This document shows, piece after piece, positions 1-9,311 of a DNA stretch of 64,000 nucleotides. The translations under genes were made by a program, and so were the position numbers. Positions within the stretch are counted from its first letter, which is position 1; every line of letters begins with the position of its first letter. The DNA is taken from contig DASTAW010000058.1 of the NCBI GenBank assembly GCA_035712365.1, positions 62,001-126,000 of the forward strand, in the 5' to 3' direction. The DNA is from Terriglobia bacterium. GTDB taxonomy: Bacteria; Acidobacteriota; Terriglobia; UBA7540. The notes beneath the pieces were generated by a model that saw nothing but the letters and a program-made list of their open reading frames with translations, was not told the DNA's origin and made no database searches.

Positions 1-1776
1 TGGCATACCTACCCGAACATCGGCATCGATAATCGCAATCAGTACGATTGGCTGCGCGACATGCCCGGCGGTGTTGCAGGCGTCCGGCAGATGATCGGGG
101 AGTTCCACCACCACGGAGTCAAGGTGCTGTTTCCGGTGATGCTGTGGGACCAGGGGACCCGCGATGAAGGCGTGCCTAACTGGACGGCGACGGCGCGGCT
201 GCTTGCTGACGTCGGTGCGGACGGAGTGAACGGCGATACGCTGAGCGAAGTCCCGCTGGCGTTTCGGAAGGCTTCGGATGCCACCGGCCACCCGCTCGCA
301 TTTGAGCCGGAGGGCGCTCCTGAGAGCCCCGCCGAGGCCCTGGCCTGGAACAACATGAGCTGGGGGTACTGGGAGTATCCGTTTGAGCCGATGGTAAGCC
401 TGTACAAATGGCTCGAGCCCCGCCACATGGTGAACGTCTGCAACCGCTGGGCGCGGGACAAGACCGACGATCTGCAGGCCGCATTCTTCAATGGCGTCGG
501 CTATGAAAGCTGGGAAAATATCTGGGGCATCTGGAACCAGATTACTCCGCGCGACGCGGAAGCGTTGCGCCGCGTGGCCACCATCGAAAGGGCCTTCCCG
601 GAACTGCTGACCAGCCGCGAGTGGACTCCGCACACGCCAACGCTCCGCTACGGCGTATTTGCCAGCATGTTTCCCGGCGGCAGCGAAACACTGTGGACTT
701 TCGTCAACCGAAACCAGTACGACGTGGAAGGACGCCAGATCCGCGCGCCTTACCAGCCGGGGACGCGCTATTTCGATCTCTGGCACGGAGTCGAGCTCAA
801 GCCGGCGGTCGAGGGCGGCACGGCCACTTTGAGCTTTGACATCGAGGCGGACGGGTTCGGTTCGGTGCTGGCCACGTCCGGCGGAACGGACCCGAAGCTC
901 AATGATCTGCTCGCCACCATGCACCGTCTCTCGGAAAAGCCGCTCAGCTCCTTCTCGCACGAATGGCATTTTCTTCCGCAGCACGTCGTGGAAATTCAAC
1001 CGACAAAAGCCGCAGCGTCGGCGCCGCCGGGCATGATCAGGGTCCCTGGCGGCGATTTCATGTTTGATGTACACGGAATTGAAATCGAGGGAGGCAACGA
1101 CATCGGCGTAGACGTTCAGGAGCCGTGGGAAGACTCGCCGCGCCGTTATCATCATCACCGCATGGCTGTCCACGCGTTTTATATCGATCGCTACCCGGTG
1201 ACGAACGCCGAGTTCAAGAAATTCCTGGAGGCTTCGAGCTATCATCCCCAGGACGATCACAATTTCCTGCGGGACTGGAAAAACAGAACGTATCCCGACG
1301 GCTGGGGCGCGAAGCCCGTCACCTGGGTCTCGCTTGAAGACGCCCGCGCCTACGCCGCCTGGGCCGGCAAGCGCCTGCCGCACGAATGGGAATGGCAGTA
1401 CGCGGCGCAGGGTACGGACGGGCGGCTCTATCCCTGGGGCAACGATCGGGATGCGTCCGCCGTTCCGCCGCTCGACAAGGGGAGGGAACTTCCGCCGCCT
1501 TCCGCCGTTGACGCCCACCCGAAAGGCGCAAGCCCATTTGGAGTGATGGACATGGTGGGCAACGTCTGGCAGTGGACTGACGAATTTGAAGATCCGCACA
1601 CGCGCGCGGCCATCCTGCGCGGCGGGAGCCACTATCACCCGCAGGGCACGCGCTGGTATTTTCCGGAAGCGTTCAAGCTGAATGAGCATGGCAAGTTTCT
1701 GTTGATGGCTCCCGGCACAGACCGTTCCGGCACGGTCGGTTTTCGTTGTGTTGTCGATGCGGAATCGAGCCGGTAA
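1..1776 (+). CDS. Glycosidase-like protein with C-terminal SUMF1 (FGE-sulfatase) domain, 5' truncated
   Basis: The reading frame is open from base 1, so the gene begins before the window; 591 codons are visible. The first ~300 residues look like part of a TIM-barrel glycosidase (FHHHGVKVLFPVMLWDQG, then a Trp/Tyr-rich stretch) followed by a beta-rich segment. From about residue 344 (GMIRVPGGDFMF) it is a SUMF1/formylglycine-generating-enzyme domain with the usual landmarks FYIDRYPVTNAEF, KRLPHEWEWQYAA, MVGNVWQWTDEF, LRGGSHYHP and terminal VGFRC. True FGE enzymes carry two cysteines shortly after RGGS; none is seen here, so it is probably a binding or structural SUMF1 domain rather than a formylglycine generator. 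The transporter gene follows 27 bp later and may be co-transcribed. The domain assignment is firm; the glycosidase part and the substrate are inference. Confidence 0.75.
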   Translation, partial: WHTYPNIGIDNRNQYDWLRDMPGGVAGVRQMIGEFHHHGVKVLFPVMLWDQGTRDEGVPNWTATARLLADVGADGVNGDTLSEVPLAFRKASDATGHPLAFEPEGAPESPAEALAWNNMSWGYWEYPFEPMVSLYKWLEPRHMVNVCNRWARDKTDDLQAAFFNGVGYESWENIWGIWNQITPRDAEALRRVATIERAFPELLTSREWTPHTPTLRYGVFASMFPGGSETLWTFVNRNQYDVEGRQIRAPYQPGTRYFDLWHGVELKPAVEGGTATLSFDIEADGFGSVLATSGGTDPKLNDLLATMHRLSEKPLSSFSHEWHFLPQHVVEIQPTKAAASAPPGMIRVPGGDFMFDVHGIEIEGGNDIGVDVQEPWEDSPRRYHHHRMAVHAFYIDRYPVTNAEFKKFLEASSYHPQDDHNFLRDWKNRTYPDGWGAKPVTWVSLEDARAYAAWAGKRLPHEWEWQYAAQGTDGRLYPWGNDRDASAVPPLDKGRELPPPSAVDAHPKGASPFGVMDMVGNVWQWTDEFEDPHTRAAILRGGSHYHPQGTRWYFPEAFKLNEHGKFLLMAPGTDRSGTVGFRCVVDAESSR

Positions 1777-1803
1777 ACATTTTCGATCTGAAAGGCGCTC
1801 GCG

Positions 1804-2796
1804 ATGTTTGTTCCTTCCACTTACGCCGTTGCTCTCTTCATGATGATTCTCAGCATGGTCTGCTGGGGAAGCTGGGCGAACACCCAGAAGCTCACCAAAA
1901 ACTGGCGCTTTGAGCTTTTCTACTGGGACTACCTTTGGGGGATCCTTCTGATGACCGTGATCATGGGCTTCACGCTCGGCAATACCCGGCCGGCAAGTCC
2001 CGACGGGTTTATGGCCAATCTCGGCCGGGCCGACGCCCACCACCTGTTGCTGGCGTTTGCGGGCGGCATCATTTTCAACGTTGCCAACATGCTCCTGGTT
2101 GCCGCGATTGCGATTGCCGGGCTGGCCGTGGCTTTCCCCATCGGCATCGGGCTGGCGCTGGTGATCGGGTCCATTCTGAATTACATCATCACGCCGGCCG
2201 GAAATCCGCTGCTGTTGTTCGGCGGCATCGCGCTCGTCTGCGTAGCCATCGTGCTGGACGCCATGGCCTACCGGAAAATTTCCAAAGACTTGACGCTGAG
2301 CACCAAGGGCATTGTGCTCAGCCTGTTCTGCGGCTTGGGCATGGGCCTGTTCTATCCCTTCGTTGCCAAGGCGCTGACCGGCGAGCGCCACCTGGGCCCT
2401 TACACTGTGGCTTACGTTTTTGGGCTCGGAGTACTGGCCTGCACCATCCCGCTGAATTACGTCTTCATGCGCAGGCCCGTTTCCGGCCCGCCAGTCCGCT
2501 TTGCGGATTATCTACGGGGAAACAAGCTGTTGCACTTCTGGGGAGTGGTAGGGGGAATGATCTGGGGCGTGGGGACCATTTCGAATTTTGTGGCTTCCTA
2601 CGTGCAAATGGTCGGCCCCGCAGCTTCTTACGCGCTGGGCCAGGGAGCCACCATGGTGTCAGCCATCTGGGGAATTTTTGTGTGGAAAGAGTTCGCCCGC
2701 GCCGACCGCTCCGCCAAACGCCTGCTCGCCCTGATGTTTGCATTCTTCATCGCGGGCCTGGTTTGCGTCGCGCTCGCGCCAGTGATCAAGTTTTAG
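1804..2796 (+). CDS. DMT/GRP-type sugar (or ureide-type) transporter, multi-pass membrane protein
   Basis: A 330-residue hydrophobic protein with about ten predicted transmembrane helices, the size of drug/metabolite-superfamily sugar porters (GRP/RhaT type). The N-terminus has the Trp/Gly-rich first helix (MVCWGSWANTQKL) followed by FYWDYLWG, a pattern shared with glucose/ribose and plant ureide permeases. Small-residue-rich helices such as AIAIAGLAVAFPIGIG fit a tightly packed DMT core. It follows the SUMF1/glycosidase-like gene by 27 bp with an AAGG ribosome-binding site, so the two are likely one transcription unit, suggesting uptake of a sugar released by the upstream enzyme. The specific substrate cannot be read from sequence. 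Confidence 0.7.
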   Translation: MFVPSTYAVALFMMILSMVCWGSWANTQKLTKNWRFELFYWDYLWGILLMTVIMGFTLGNTRPASPDGFMANLGRADAHHLLLAFAGGIIFNVANMLLVAAIAIAGLAVAFPIGIGLALVIGSILNYIITPAGNPLLLFGGIALVCVAIVLDAMAYRKISKDLTLSTKGIVLSLFCGLGMGLFYPFVAKALTGERHLGPYTVAYVFGLGVLACTIPLNYVFMRRPVSGPPVRFADYLRGNKLLHFWGVVGGMIWGVGTISNFVASYVQMVGPAASYALGQGATMVSAIWGIFVWKEFARADRSAKRLLALMFAFFIAGLVCVALAPVIKF

Positions 2797-2843
2797 AAAC
2801 GGTGTACCGTGTGGCGTGGACACTCGCGTTACAGCATCTGCGA

Positions 2844-2858
2844 TCCCGCGAAGCGGGA
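2844..2858. repeat. Small hairpin with TCCCGC-N3-GCGGGA core
   Basis: A perfect 6-bp stem (TCCCGC at 2844-2849, GCGGGA at 2853-2858) with loop GAA sits in the gap between the convergent transporter and dehydratase genes. Weaker complementarity outside it (AGCATCTGC on the left, GCAGAGATGCT on the right) could lengthen it. The same core recurs near 51800, 57390 and 58480, so this is probably a dispersed REP-like hairpin that may also act as a bidirectional terminator. Confidence 0.4.
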
Positions 2859-3090
2859 ACTGCCCGGAACCTGCAGAGATGCTCTCGTCTAAAAATCTCA
2901 GAGGCTGAACCTTGCCTCTGCGCCAGCCCCCTAGCCGATTATTTGCTCGACTTTAGTAGGCTAGTATCGCGGTCCCTGCTCTTTATGCCCGAGGGCGGGT
3001 GGCGAGGGTGGTCTTCATTGCCCGGACGATGTTTCATGGCGCAGCAGCGATTAGTCGAGTGGCAGGCAAAATCGGATGCTTTACGCATTC

Positions 3091-4455
3091 TCACCAGTCA
3101 TGGACGCTGCCATCCTTGCGCCGAGCGAGGGGTAAATACGACCGCCGGTAGGGGTATTTTTTGGCCAGTTCCTCGTTGATGTCGGTTCCCAGGCCGGGGG
3201 TATTGTCAACGTCCATGTAACCCCCCTGGAACACCGGCCCGCCCGGCATCACCTCGCGCGCAATGTCGGAGAAAAAGATCATCTCCTGGATGCCGAAGTT
3301 TTGGATTGCGAGGTCAAGATGGACGCTCGCCGCATGGGCAGGTGGCGCCACATCGGCAGGCCCGTGCCAGGCGGTTTTCACCTGGTAGAATTCGGCCAGC
3401 GAGGCCAGCTTGCGAGCCGCGGTGATTCCCCCGATGTGCGTGACGGCGCAGCGAAGATAGTCGATCAGCCTCTCGGTGATGAGGGGAACAAAGTCGAGCG
3501 GCGAATGGATGATCTCTCCGAGGGCGATGGGCGTCGCAGACCGTTGCCGGACCAGCCGCAGGCCGTCTTTGGCTTCCGGCGGCACGAGATCTTCGAGAAA
3601 GAAGAGGCGGTAGGGCTCGAGATCGTGCGCCAAACGCGCGGCTTCGACAGGCCCAAGCTTCTGGTGGACGTCGTGCAGCAGTTCAACCTCATCGCCGAGC
3701 TTGAGCCGAAGATGCTCGAACAGTTTAGGAACGGTGCGTAGGTACGGGCCAGGCTCGAAAACTTCCGTGGACGGAAGGTCGGCTTGCTGGTCCACGCGGC
3801 CGGCAGTCTCTTCAGATGTTTTGTTCCGCGATGTTCCGTAGGTGCCTTCGAGGCCCGGGACCGCCACCTGGGCGCGCACGGCCTTAAAGCCGCGCTCCAT
3901 GGCGCGCCGGACCGCGGCTTCAGTTTCGTCAAAGTTTTTTCCGCTTGCATGTGTGTACGCCAGCGCGCCGCGCCGCGTGCGTCCGCCGAGTAACTGATAG
4001 ACGGGCATCCCGGCCAACTTGCCCTTGATGTCCCACAGCGCGAGGTCGATGCCAGCAAGCGCCGTCATCTGCACGGGCCCGGAGCGCCAGTAGGGGGCTC
4101 GGTAAAGGCACTGCCAGATATCTTCCACCTGCTCCGGGTCGCGCCCGATGAGCATCGGCGCAATGTGCTTATCGAGCAGGGTGGCCACGGCCAGTTCGCG
4201 GCCGTTCAGCGTGGCGTCGCCCACGCCGTAGAGCGCGGGCTCGCTGGTAAGAACTTTTACCAGAACGTAGTTGCGGTCCGGGCAGGTGACGATCACTCGC
4301 ACCTCGGTGATCCTCAATCGCGTCCGGGGCCGCTGGGCCGTCCCGCTTTGAACTCCATCGCCGGCGCCCGACGTCTGCATCACCAGCAGGTTGTCCGTCG
4401 TCTTTGCGCGAGGTTTCACCGCGCGCCGGACAGGTTCAGGATTCCGAGATTTCAT
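3091..4455 (-). CDS. Enolase-superfamily sugar-acid dehydratase, D-mannonate dehydratase (ManD/RspA)-like
   Basis: 454 residues, mandelate racemase/muconate lactonizing enzyme fold. An N-terminal capping domain (about residues 45-160) starts at LRITEVRVIVTCPDRNYVL and is followed by a TIM-barrel domain. ManD-type signatures are visible: the Asp-x-His pair in LLHDVHQKLGP, metal-ligand Glu residues in FFLEDLVPPEA and IALGEIIHSP, and the late His motif TAWHGPADVAPPAHAA. ManD enzymes convert D-mannonate (sometimes D-gluconate) to 2-keto-3-deoxygluconate with Mg2+. The first ~45 residues are a basic, unconserved-looking extension with no strong ribosome-binding site, so the true start may be internal. 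It is convergent with the transporter gene. Family confident; substrate within the family is inference. Confidence 0.8.
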   Translation of the reverse strand: MKSRNPEPVRRAVKPRAKTTDNLLVMQTSGAGDGVQSGTAQRPRTRLRITEVRVIVTCPDRNYVLVKVLTSEPALYGVGDATLNGRELAVATLLDKHIAPMLIGRDPEQVEDIWQCLYRAPYWRSGPVQMTALAGIDLALWDIKGKLAGMPVYQLLGGRTRRGALAYTHASGKNFDETEAAVRRAMERGFKAVRAQVAVPGLEGTYGTSRNKTSEETAGRVDQQADLPSTEVFEPGPYLRTVPKLFEHLRLKLGDEVELLHDVHQKLGPVEAARLAHDLEPYRLFFLEDLVPPEAKDGLRLVRQRSATPIALGEIIHSPLDFVPLITERLIDYLRCAVTHIGGITAARKLASLAEFYQVKTAWHGPADVAPPAHAASVHLDLAIQNFGIQEMIFFSDIAREVMPGGPVFQGGYMDVDNTPGLGTDINEELAKKYPYRRSYLPLARRKDGSVHDW

Positions 4456-4628
4456 GGAAGTGATTGTCGGCTAAAGCCTGGCCCAATACAATACGTTGTT
4501 TTTGTGGGACTCGAGCAGCGAGAATTGAATGGGTGCGAGGCCGGAGTGGAGACGCGGGGCAAGCCCCTGAGCAGGCTCTGCACCGCTCGAAACGGTCTGA
4601 TACTGGCTGGAGCTAGCCGGTGCAAATC

Positions 4629-5366
4629 TCAAGGGCGGACGACGACAACATGCGGGCTGGAAGGCAGGCTGAAGTTCGTCCCGCGCTCGCGGTTCAGTTC
4701 CAGCGTGCTGGGAACGTCCAGTTCGGCAATCGGGACCTTCTTTGTCCACGAACCGCTGTTCCAGTAATCGTTGCTGGTATAGATGTTGCCGCCGACGATG
4801 GTATAGCGGGAGATCTCTTCTTTGTGTCCGTCGCGAAACACCAGCACGGCGGGCGGGAGCTGAGCAGGCGGTTCAACGGCTGCGCCTTCCTGCGGCGTGA
4901 TGACCCGCAGGTTCGCTGCTGTTTCGGACCCCTTTTGGCCGGGCTGCAGGTCGGTCACAGTCTGGCCGGCATCCGTTACCCGCACCCAGTGGTCGCCCTG
5001 GCGTTCCAGCATCAGCGATTTTGGAGGAGGCGCTGGCGCAACTGCGGCGGGTTGCTGGGAATTTTCAACCACCACCACGCGTTCCTGCTGGGGCTCAGTT
5101 GGAGCAGGCTCGGAATAGTAACCGGAATCGTAATAGGGAGGATAAAGATACGGATAAACGGCGGACCCGCCTCGCCCAAAACGGCCACGGCCTCTGGGCC
5201 CCGTGAGGATGGGCCCCTGACGCGGGTGTCCTAAGGGAGCGTGCGGCCGCGGCCGTACAAACTGGCCTCCCCCCATCAGATAACCTCTCTGCGCCCGGGA
5301 AGGCAACGGGAAGGCCATCGCGCTGAACATGGCAAGAATGAACGCTAAGGTAAGCTTGTTTCCCAT
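4629..5366 (-). CDS. Secreted protein of unknown function
   Basis: 245 residues. The N-terminus is a clear Sec signal peptide (hydrophobic LTLAFILAMFSAMAF, cleavage after PSRAQ). A Gly/Arg/Pro/Tyr-rich low-complexity stretch follows at about residues 30-85 (GRGRFGRGG, YPYLYPPYY). The C-terminal half is ordinary globular sequence with beta-type pattern (PPAVLVFRDGHKEEISRYTIVGGNIYT) and ends at VVVVRP. The DGHKEEISRYTIVGG part resembles short surface-exposed beta domains common in acidobacterial exported proteins, but I do not recognise a named family. It lies 173 bp upstream of the dehydratase gene on the same strand. No function is proposed. Confidence 0.65.
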   Translation of the reverse strand: MGNKLTLAFILAMFSAMAFPLPSRAQRGYLMGGGQFVRPRPHAPLGHPRQGPILTGPRGRGRFGRGGSAVYPYLYPPYYDSGYYSEPAPTEPQQERVVVVENSQQPAAVAPAPPPKSLMLERQGDHWVRVTDAGQTVTDLQPGQKGSETAANLRVITPQEGAAVEPPAQLPPAVLVFRDGHKEEISRYTIVGGNIYTSNDYWNSGSWTKKVPIAELDVPSTLELNRERGTNFSLPSSPHVVVVRP

Positions 5367-5786
5367 GGCGGCCCCCGCCGAGTCTATTGACTGGCTACAC
5401 CTCTCTCTATGTTGTTAGGTATAGCCCTGAAAACCGCGAAAGTCAAGCGGGGCAAGACCCGACGAACACCGCAGAATGACGCAACAACAGCGATATTTCT
5501 ACGGCCCGCTCTGCGCAGGCGTGGAACACGTTCGGGAGCAGTGGCCCGCCACGACCTTTTACAGACAATTTGCAGTCCAGGAGCTTGGTTGGGGACATAC
5601 TTGGAGATTGAGAATTATGGCGGGCGTCGGATGCCTTGGGGCTGCCGTGTAAACAGAAGGACAAGCCAGTGCCCGGCGATTTCGCCATGCGCAGTGAAAC
5701 CTTTTTATCGCCAAATCCGTCCGGCATACTAGCACGGCGACGCCAGTTCTTATGGGCCGGCTTTGGAATTTGAGGGATCTGGGAGA
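5367..5786. other. Intergenic region without a recognisable gene
   Basis: About 420 bp between divergent genes (secreted protein on minus, TonB receptor on plus). Short open frames exist on both strands, but they have no ribosome-binding site, no family resemblance and unusual composition. The last 15 bp contain GAGGGATCTGGGAG, which serves as ribosome-binding site for the ATG at 5787. Promoters for both flanking genes should lie here; I see no convincing sigma-70 pair. Confidence 0.5.
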
Positions 5787-8700
5787 ATGAGGGCAAAAAC
5801 GTTCTTGTACGGCGCCGGAATTCTGGCGGTGATGCTGGCGATAACGTTGTGCACAGGTCCGGCGGCGATGGCGCAGACGGCAGCCGGCGGCACAGTCGAG
5901 GGGCAGGTGCTAGGCCCCGGGGAAGTGCCGGTGCCGGGCGCGAGGGTTGTGCTGTTCAATCCACAAACGCGCGAGCGCAAGCAGACATGGTCCGACGAGG
6001 CGGGAAAGTACGTTTTCAGCAGCGTGGCGCCGGGCGAGTATCGGGTGATTGTGGTGATCCTGGGTTTCCGGCCATCCCTGTTGGGACCTGTGACAGTCAC
6101 CGCCGGCAAGCCTTTGACCCTGAACGCGACCTTGACACTGGGCGTGCCCGGTGAGCAGGCCGGATTTGGCGGTTTCAGGCGGCAGGGCGCCGGGCAGGGC
6201 GGGGCGGGCCGAGGGAATTTTCCCGGGCGCGCAAGCGAGGCGGGATCTGGTGGACGCGCCGGAATCGGGCGCGGGTCAGGTCAGTTTCCGCAGCAGGGTC
6301 GCGGGAATGCCGGCGGCTCCTTTCCTGCGCAGGGAACGGCCGGCCCAGAAGACGCCGGTGACCTGAACAGCATTCTGGCAGAAGCGGGTGGGAATGATGC
6401 GACCGGCGGTTTGAGTTTCTCGGATGAGGGCGCCGGAACGGGCCAGACGAATCAGGCCGGCGGCATCGGGGGCGATCTTGCGGGCGCGGCGGGCGCCAGC
6501 AACTCCTTCCTGCTGGCCGGCAATGTTGTGAACGCCACCGCGCCCACTATGGCTGGCGGACGCCGTGGCCGAGGTTTCAGATTCGGCGGCGGACCGGGAG
6601 GTCCCGGAGGCCCTGGCGGCGAGGCAGGGATGCCGTTTGGCGGAGGAGGCGGCGGTGACCGTGTCTTTTTCTTCGGCGGTTTTCGGCGGCCCGGCTCCAA
6701 TCAGATTCGCGGAAACATCAACGAGTCGTACACTAACTCGGCCTTCGACGCTCGTCCTTACCCCTTGAACACGCCCTCGCAGCCGCAGGTCCCGTACTAC
6801 AGCGAGCTCTTCGGTTTTTCGCTTGGCGGCCCGCTGAACATCCCCAGGCTTTACAACGGTGGCAATAAAACTAGCTTCTTTTTCAATTTCAACATCATTC
6901 GCGGCACCAGCCCGCAGAATATTCTGGCATCGCTTCCGACTGCGGCGGAGCGGCAGGGCGATTTTTCAGCAACAACCATTGCATCCGGACCAGGCGCCGG
7001 TACGATGCCTGTCATTTATGAGCCGACCGCAGCGCTCGAACCGCGGACCGCTTTTCCGGGCAATGTGGTTCCGTCGTCGATGCTCAACTCGGCCTCTCTG
7101 GGGTTGCTGCAATACCTCCCGATGCCCAACCTGCCGGGGCAGGTGCAGAACTATCACGTGCAACTGTCGCTCCCAACGGCCAGCCAGATCTTCATGGCCA
7201 GGGTGGGCCGCGAAATTTCAAGCAAAGATAACCTGGCAGTGGTGTATTTCTACGATTCCTCACACGCTGACGGCCTCACCGGCTTCCCAAACATTCCTTC
7301 CACGACCACCACGCGAAGACAGAACGTCAGCGTGACCGAAACTCACAATTTCAGCACCAGGGCCGTTAATGACTTTGCTGTGAACTTCAACCGCGCGCGC
7401 ACTCTGGTGACGAATCCCTTTTCCTACAACCGGAACATCACGGGGGAATTGGGCATCCAGGGCGTTTCACAGGACCCGAGGGATTGGGGCCTGCCCTCCA
7501 TCGGCTTTACGAATTTCAGCGAGCTTAGTGACGCGTCTCCCTCGTTGACTCGCAACCAGACGCTGAGTTTCTCCGATTCACTCCTTTACACCGTGGGCAA
7601 ACACAACTTCGAGTTCGGCGGAGAGGTTTCCAGAATTCAACTGAACTCGCTGACGAACCCGGAAGCGCAAGGAAGTTTCTCCTTCACCGGCTACAGCACC
7701 AGCGACTTTACGACGCAGGGAACGCCGGTCACGAATACGGGATATGATCTGGCTGATTTTCTACTGGGACTTCCGCAGACGACCTCGGAGCGCTACGGCA
7801 TTCCCGCCAACTATCTGCGATCGTCCCGCTACGACGTTTACGGTCAGGATGACTGGCGGGTGTCGGACCATTTCACGCTGGACCTGGGCGCGCGTTGGGA
7901 ATACGCCGCGCCCTTCACCGAGAAATACGGCCACCTGTCGGACCTGGCCCTGGGACCCAATTTTTCTACGGCGGACGTGGTGACGGGACAGAATCCGGGA
8001 AGTCTTCCGGCTTCACTGTTAAGCGGGCATCCGGAAAACGTGGCGCCGCGCGTGGGTATTGCCTATCGCCCGTGGATTTCACACTCGCTGGTGGTGCGCG
8101 CAGGCTACGGCATGTTTTACGACGAGTCAATTTACCAGAACCTGGTGAGCAACCTGGTGAATCAAGCCCCGTTTGCAACCACGAGCACGCTGGTGACCAG
8201 CCCGTCGCAGCTCCTGACGCTCCAGAACGGATTTCCCACCATCAATCCCGGAACGGTGAGCAACACGTATGCCGTTGACCCTGGGTTCCTTACCCCGTAC
8301 GCGCAAACCTGGAATGCAACGGTGGAACAAAACCTCGGCCAGTCCTACGTCCTGTCGGCGGCTTATATCGGCACGCGCGGGACGCACCTGAACCTGCTGC
8401 TGGTGCCCGGTGTCGGGAGTGCCCTGGCGTCTATTACGCTTCCGTTTGAATACGACACTTCGGGAGCATCATCCCTCTACAACGGGCTGCGCGTGAGCCT
8501 GCGGCACTTTTCGCGCCGCGACTTCTCTTTCTTTTTGAATTACACCTATTCGAAGGCAGAGGACAACGCGTCCAGCGTCGGGGGAACTGCCACCACGCGC
8601 TTCTTCAGGATTGGCGGCCCTGGAGGGCTGGGAGGCGGTTCGGCCATCTCGGCGGCCGTGAGCCCGCTGGCTCCTGTGCAGAATCCCTCTGATCTGGGCG

Positions 8701-9287
8701 CGGAGTGGGCCCTTTCGGGATTCAATCCCACTCACAGCCTGCGCGGCTTTGTGCGCTATCAGTTGCCATTTGGCGAGCGCGGCCGGTTCCTGAAGAAGGG
8801 CGGTGTTCTGTCTGCTATTCTCAGCCGCTGGTCTCTGAGTGACATTATGACTGTCAGTTCCGGCCTGCCCTATACCGCCTATGTTGGCGGCAACGCCAGC
8901 AACAACGTGAATGGGCTTGCACCGTTCGGCGGATTGCGCGCCGACGCCACGGGAGTTCCGGTGACGCTGCCTTCCTCCCAGCGAACTACGCTCAACTACT
9001 TTAATACGGGGGCGTTTGCCTTGCCGGTGGCGGGAGCGTTCGGGAACGCCGGCCGGAATACCATTCCCGGGCCGCCAACCATCAATTTCGATGTGGGACT
9101 CGACCGGCTGATCACGATTTCGCGCGAGAAGAATATTACTGGGAACTTTCGCCTGGCGACGAGCAACACGTTCAACATCGTCAATTTTTCGGGCCTGTCA
9201 ACGACGATCAACAGCAACACCTTCGGACGGGTAAATGCTGTGGGTGCGATGAGGACCATGACCCTTTCATTCAGGCTGCGGTTCTAA
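5787..9287 (+). CDS. TonB-dependent receptor with N-terminal carboxypeptidase-regulatory-like domain and Gly-rich insert
   Basis: An outer-membrane receptor of the acidobacterial Oar/SusC-like type. The ATG at 5787 is preferred over an in-frame TTG at 5763 because GAGG lies 8-12 bases before it; this gives 1166 residues with a Sec signal ending AAMAQT. Residues ~35-120 form a carboxypeptidase-regulatory/Cna-B domain (GTVEGQVLGPGEVPVPGARV, then AGKYVFSSVAPGEYRVI). Residues ~125-300 are extremely Gly-rich (repeated GGPGGP and GGGGGG) and stand where the plug would be expected. The remaining ~850 residues are beta-barrel strands with typical acidobacterial landmarks: AAERQGDFS, FEFGGEVSRIQ, VYGQDDWRV, RVGIAYRP, FGNAGRNTIPGP and terminal FRLRF. 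It probably moves a large glycan or metal-chelate ligand across the outer membrane; the substrate is unknown. Confidence 0.85.
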   Translation: MRAKTFLYGAGILAVMLAITLCTGPAAMAQTAAGGTVEGQVLGPGEVPVPGARVVLFNPQTRERKQTWSDEAGKYVFSSVAPGEYRVIVVILGFRPSLLGPVTVTAGKPLTLNATLTLGVPGEQAGFGGFRRQGAGQGGAGRGNFPGRASEAGSGGRAGIGRGSGQFPQQGRGNAGGSFPAQGTAGPEDAGDLNSILAEAGGNDATGGLSFSDEGAGTGQTNQAGGIGGDLAGAAGASNSFLLAGNVVNATAPTMAGGRRGRGFRFGGGPGGPGGPGGEAGMPFGGGGGGDRVFFFGGFRRPGSNQIRGNINESYTNSAFDARPYPLNTPSQPQVPYYSELFGFSLGGPLNIPRLYNGGNKTSFFFNFNIIRGTSPQNILASLPTAAERQGDFSATTIASGPGAGTMPVIYEPTAALEPRTAFPGNVVPSSMLNSASLGLLQYLPMPNLPGQVQNYHVQLSLPTASQIFMARVGREISSKDNLAVVYFYDSSHADGLTGFPNIPSTTTTRRQNVSVTETHNFSTRAVNDFAVNFNRARTLVTNPFSYNRNITGELGIQGVSQDPRDWGLPSIGFTNFSELSDASPSLTRNQTLSFSDSLLYTVGKHNFEFGGEVSRIQLNSLTNPEAQGSFSFTGYSTSDFTTQGTPVTNTGYDLADFLLGLPQTTSERYGIPANYLRSSRYDVYGQDDWRVSDHFTLDLGARWEYAAPFTEKYGHLSDLALGPNFSTADVVTGQNPGSLPASLLSGHPENVAPRVGIAYRPWISHSLVVRAGYGMFYDESIYQNLVSNLVNQAPFATTSTLVTSPSQLLTLQNGFPTINPGTVSNTYAVDPGFLTPYAQTWNATVEQNLGQSYVLSAAYIGTRGTHLNLLLVPGVGSALASITLPFEYDTSGASSLYNGLRVSLRHFSRRDFSFFLNYTYSKAEDNASSVGGTATTRFFRIGGPGGLGGGSAISAAVSPLAPVQNPSDLGAEWALSGFNPTHSLRGFVRYQLPFGERGRFLKKGGVLSAILSRWSLSDIMTVSSGLPYTAYVGGNASNNVNGLAPFGGLRADATGVPVTLPSSQRTTLNYFNTGAFALPVAGAFGNAGRNTIPGPPTINFDVGLDRLITISREKNITGNFRLATSNTFNIVNFSGLSTTINSNTFGRVNAVGAMRTMTLSFRLRF

Positions 9288-9311
9288 CAGATTGCTGAGA
9301 AACGCTGAGCC

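Noticed and set aside
1935-3179. Open frame of 414 codons overlapping the sugar transporter gene
   Set aside because: Arg/His-rich, no family resemblance, and it lies in another frame of a clear membrane-transporter gene; a typical GC-rich shadow frame.
4165-4767. Open frame of 200 codons on the plus strand
   Set aside because: Antisense to the dehydratase start and the secreted-protein end; no ribosome-binding site and no motif.
5409-5732. Short frames in the 5.4-5.7 kb gap (both strands)
   Set aside because: No recognisable protein features and no start signal; treated as intergenic.
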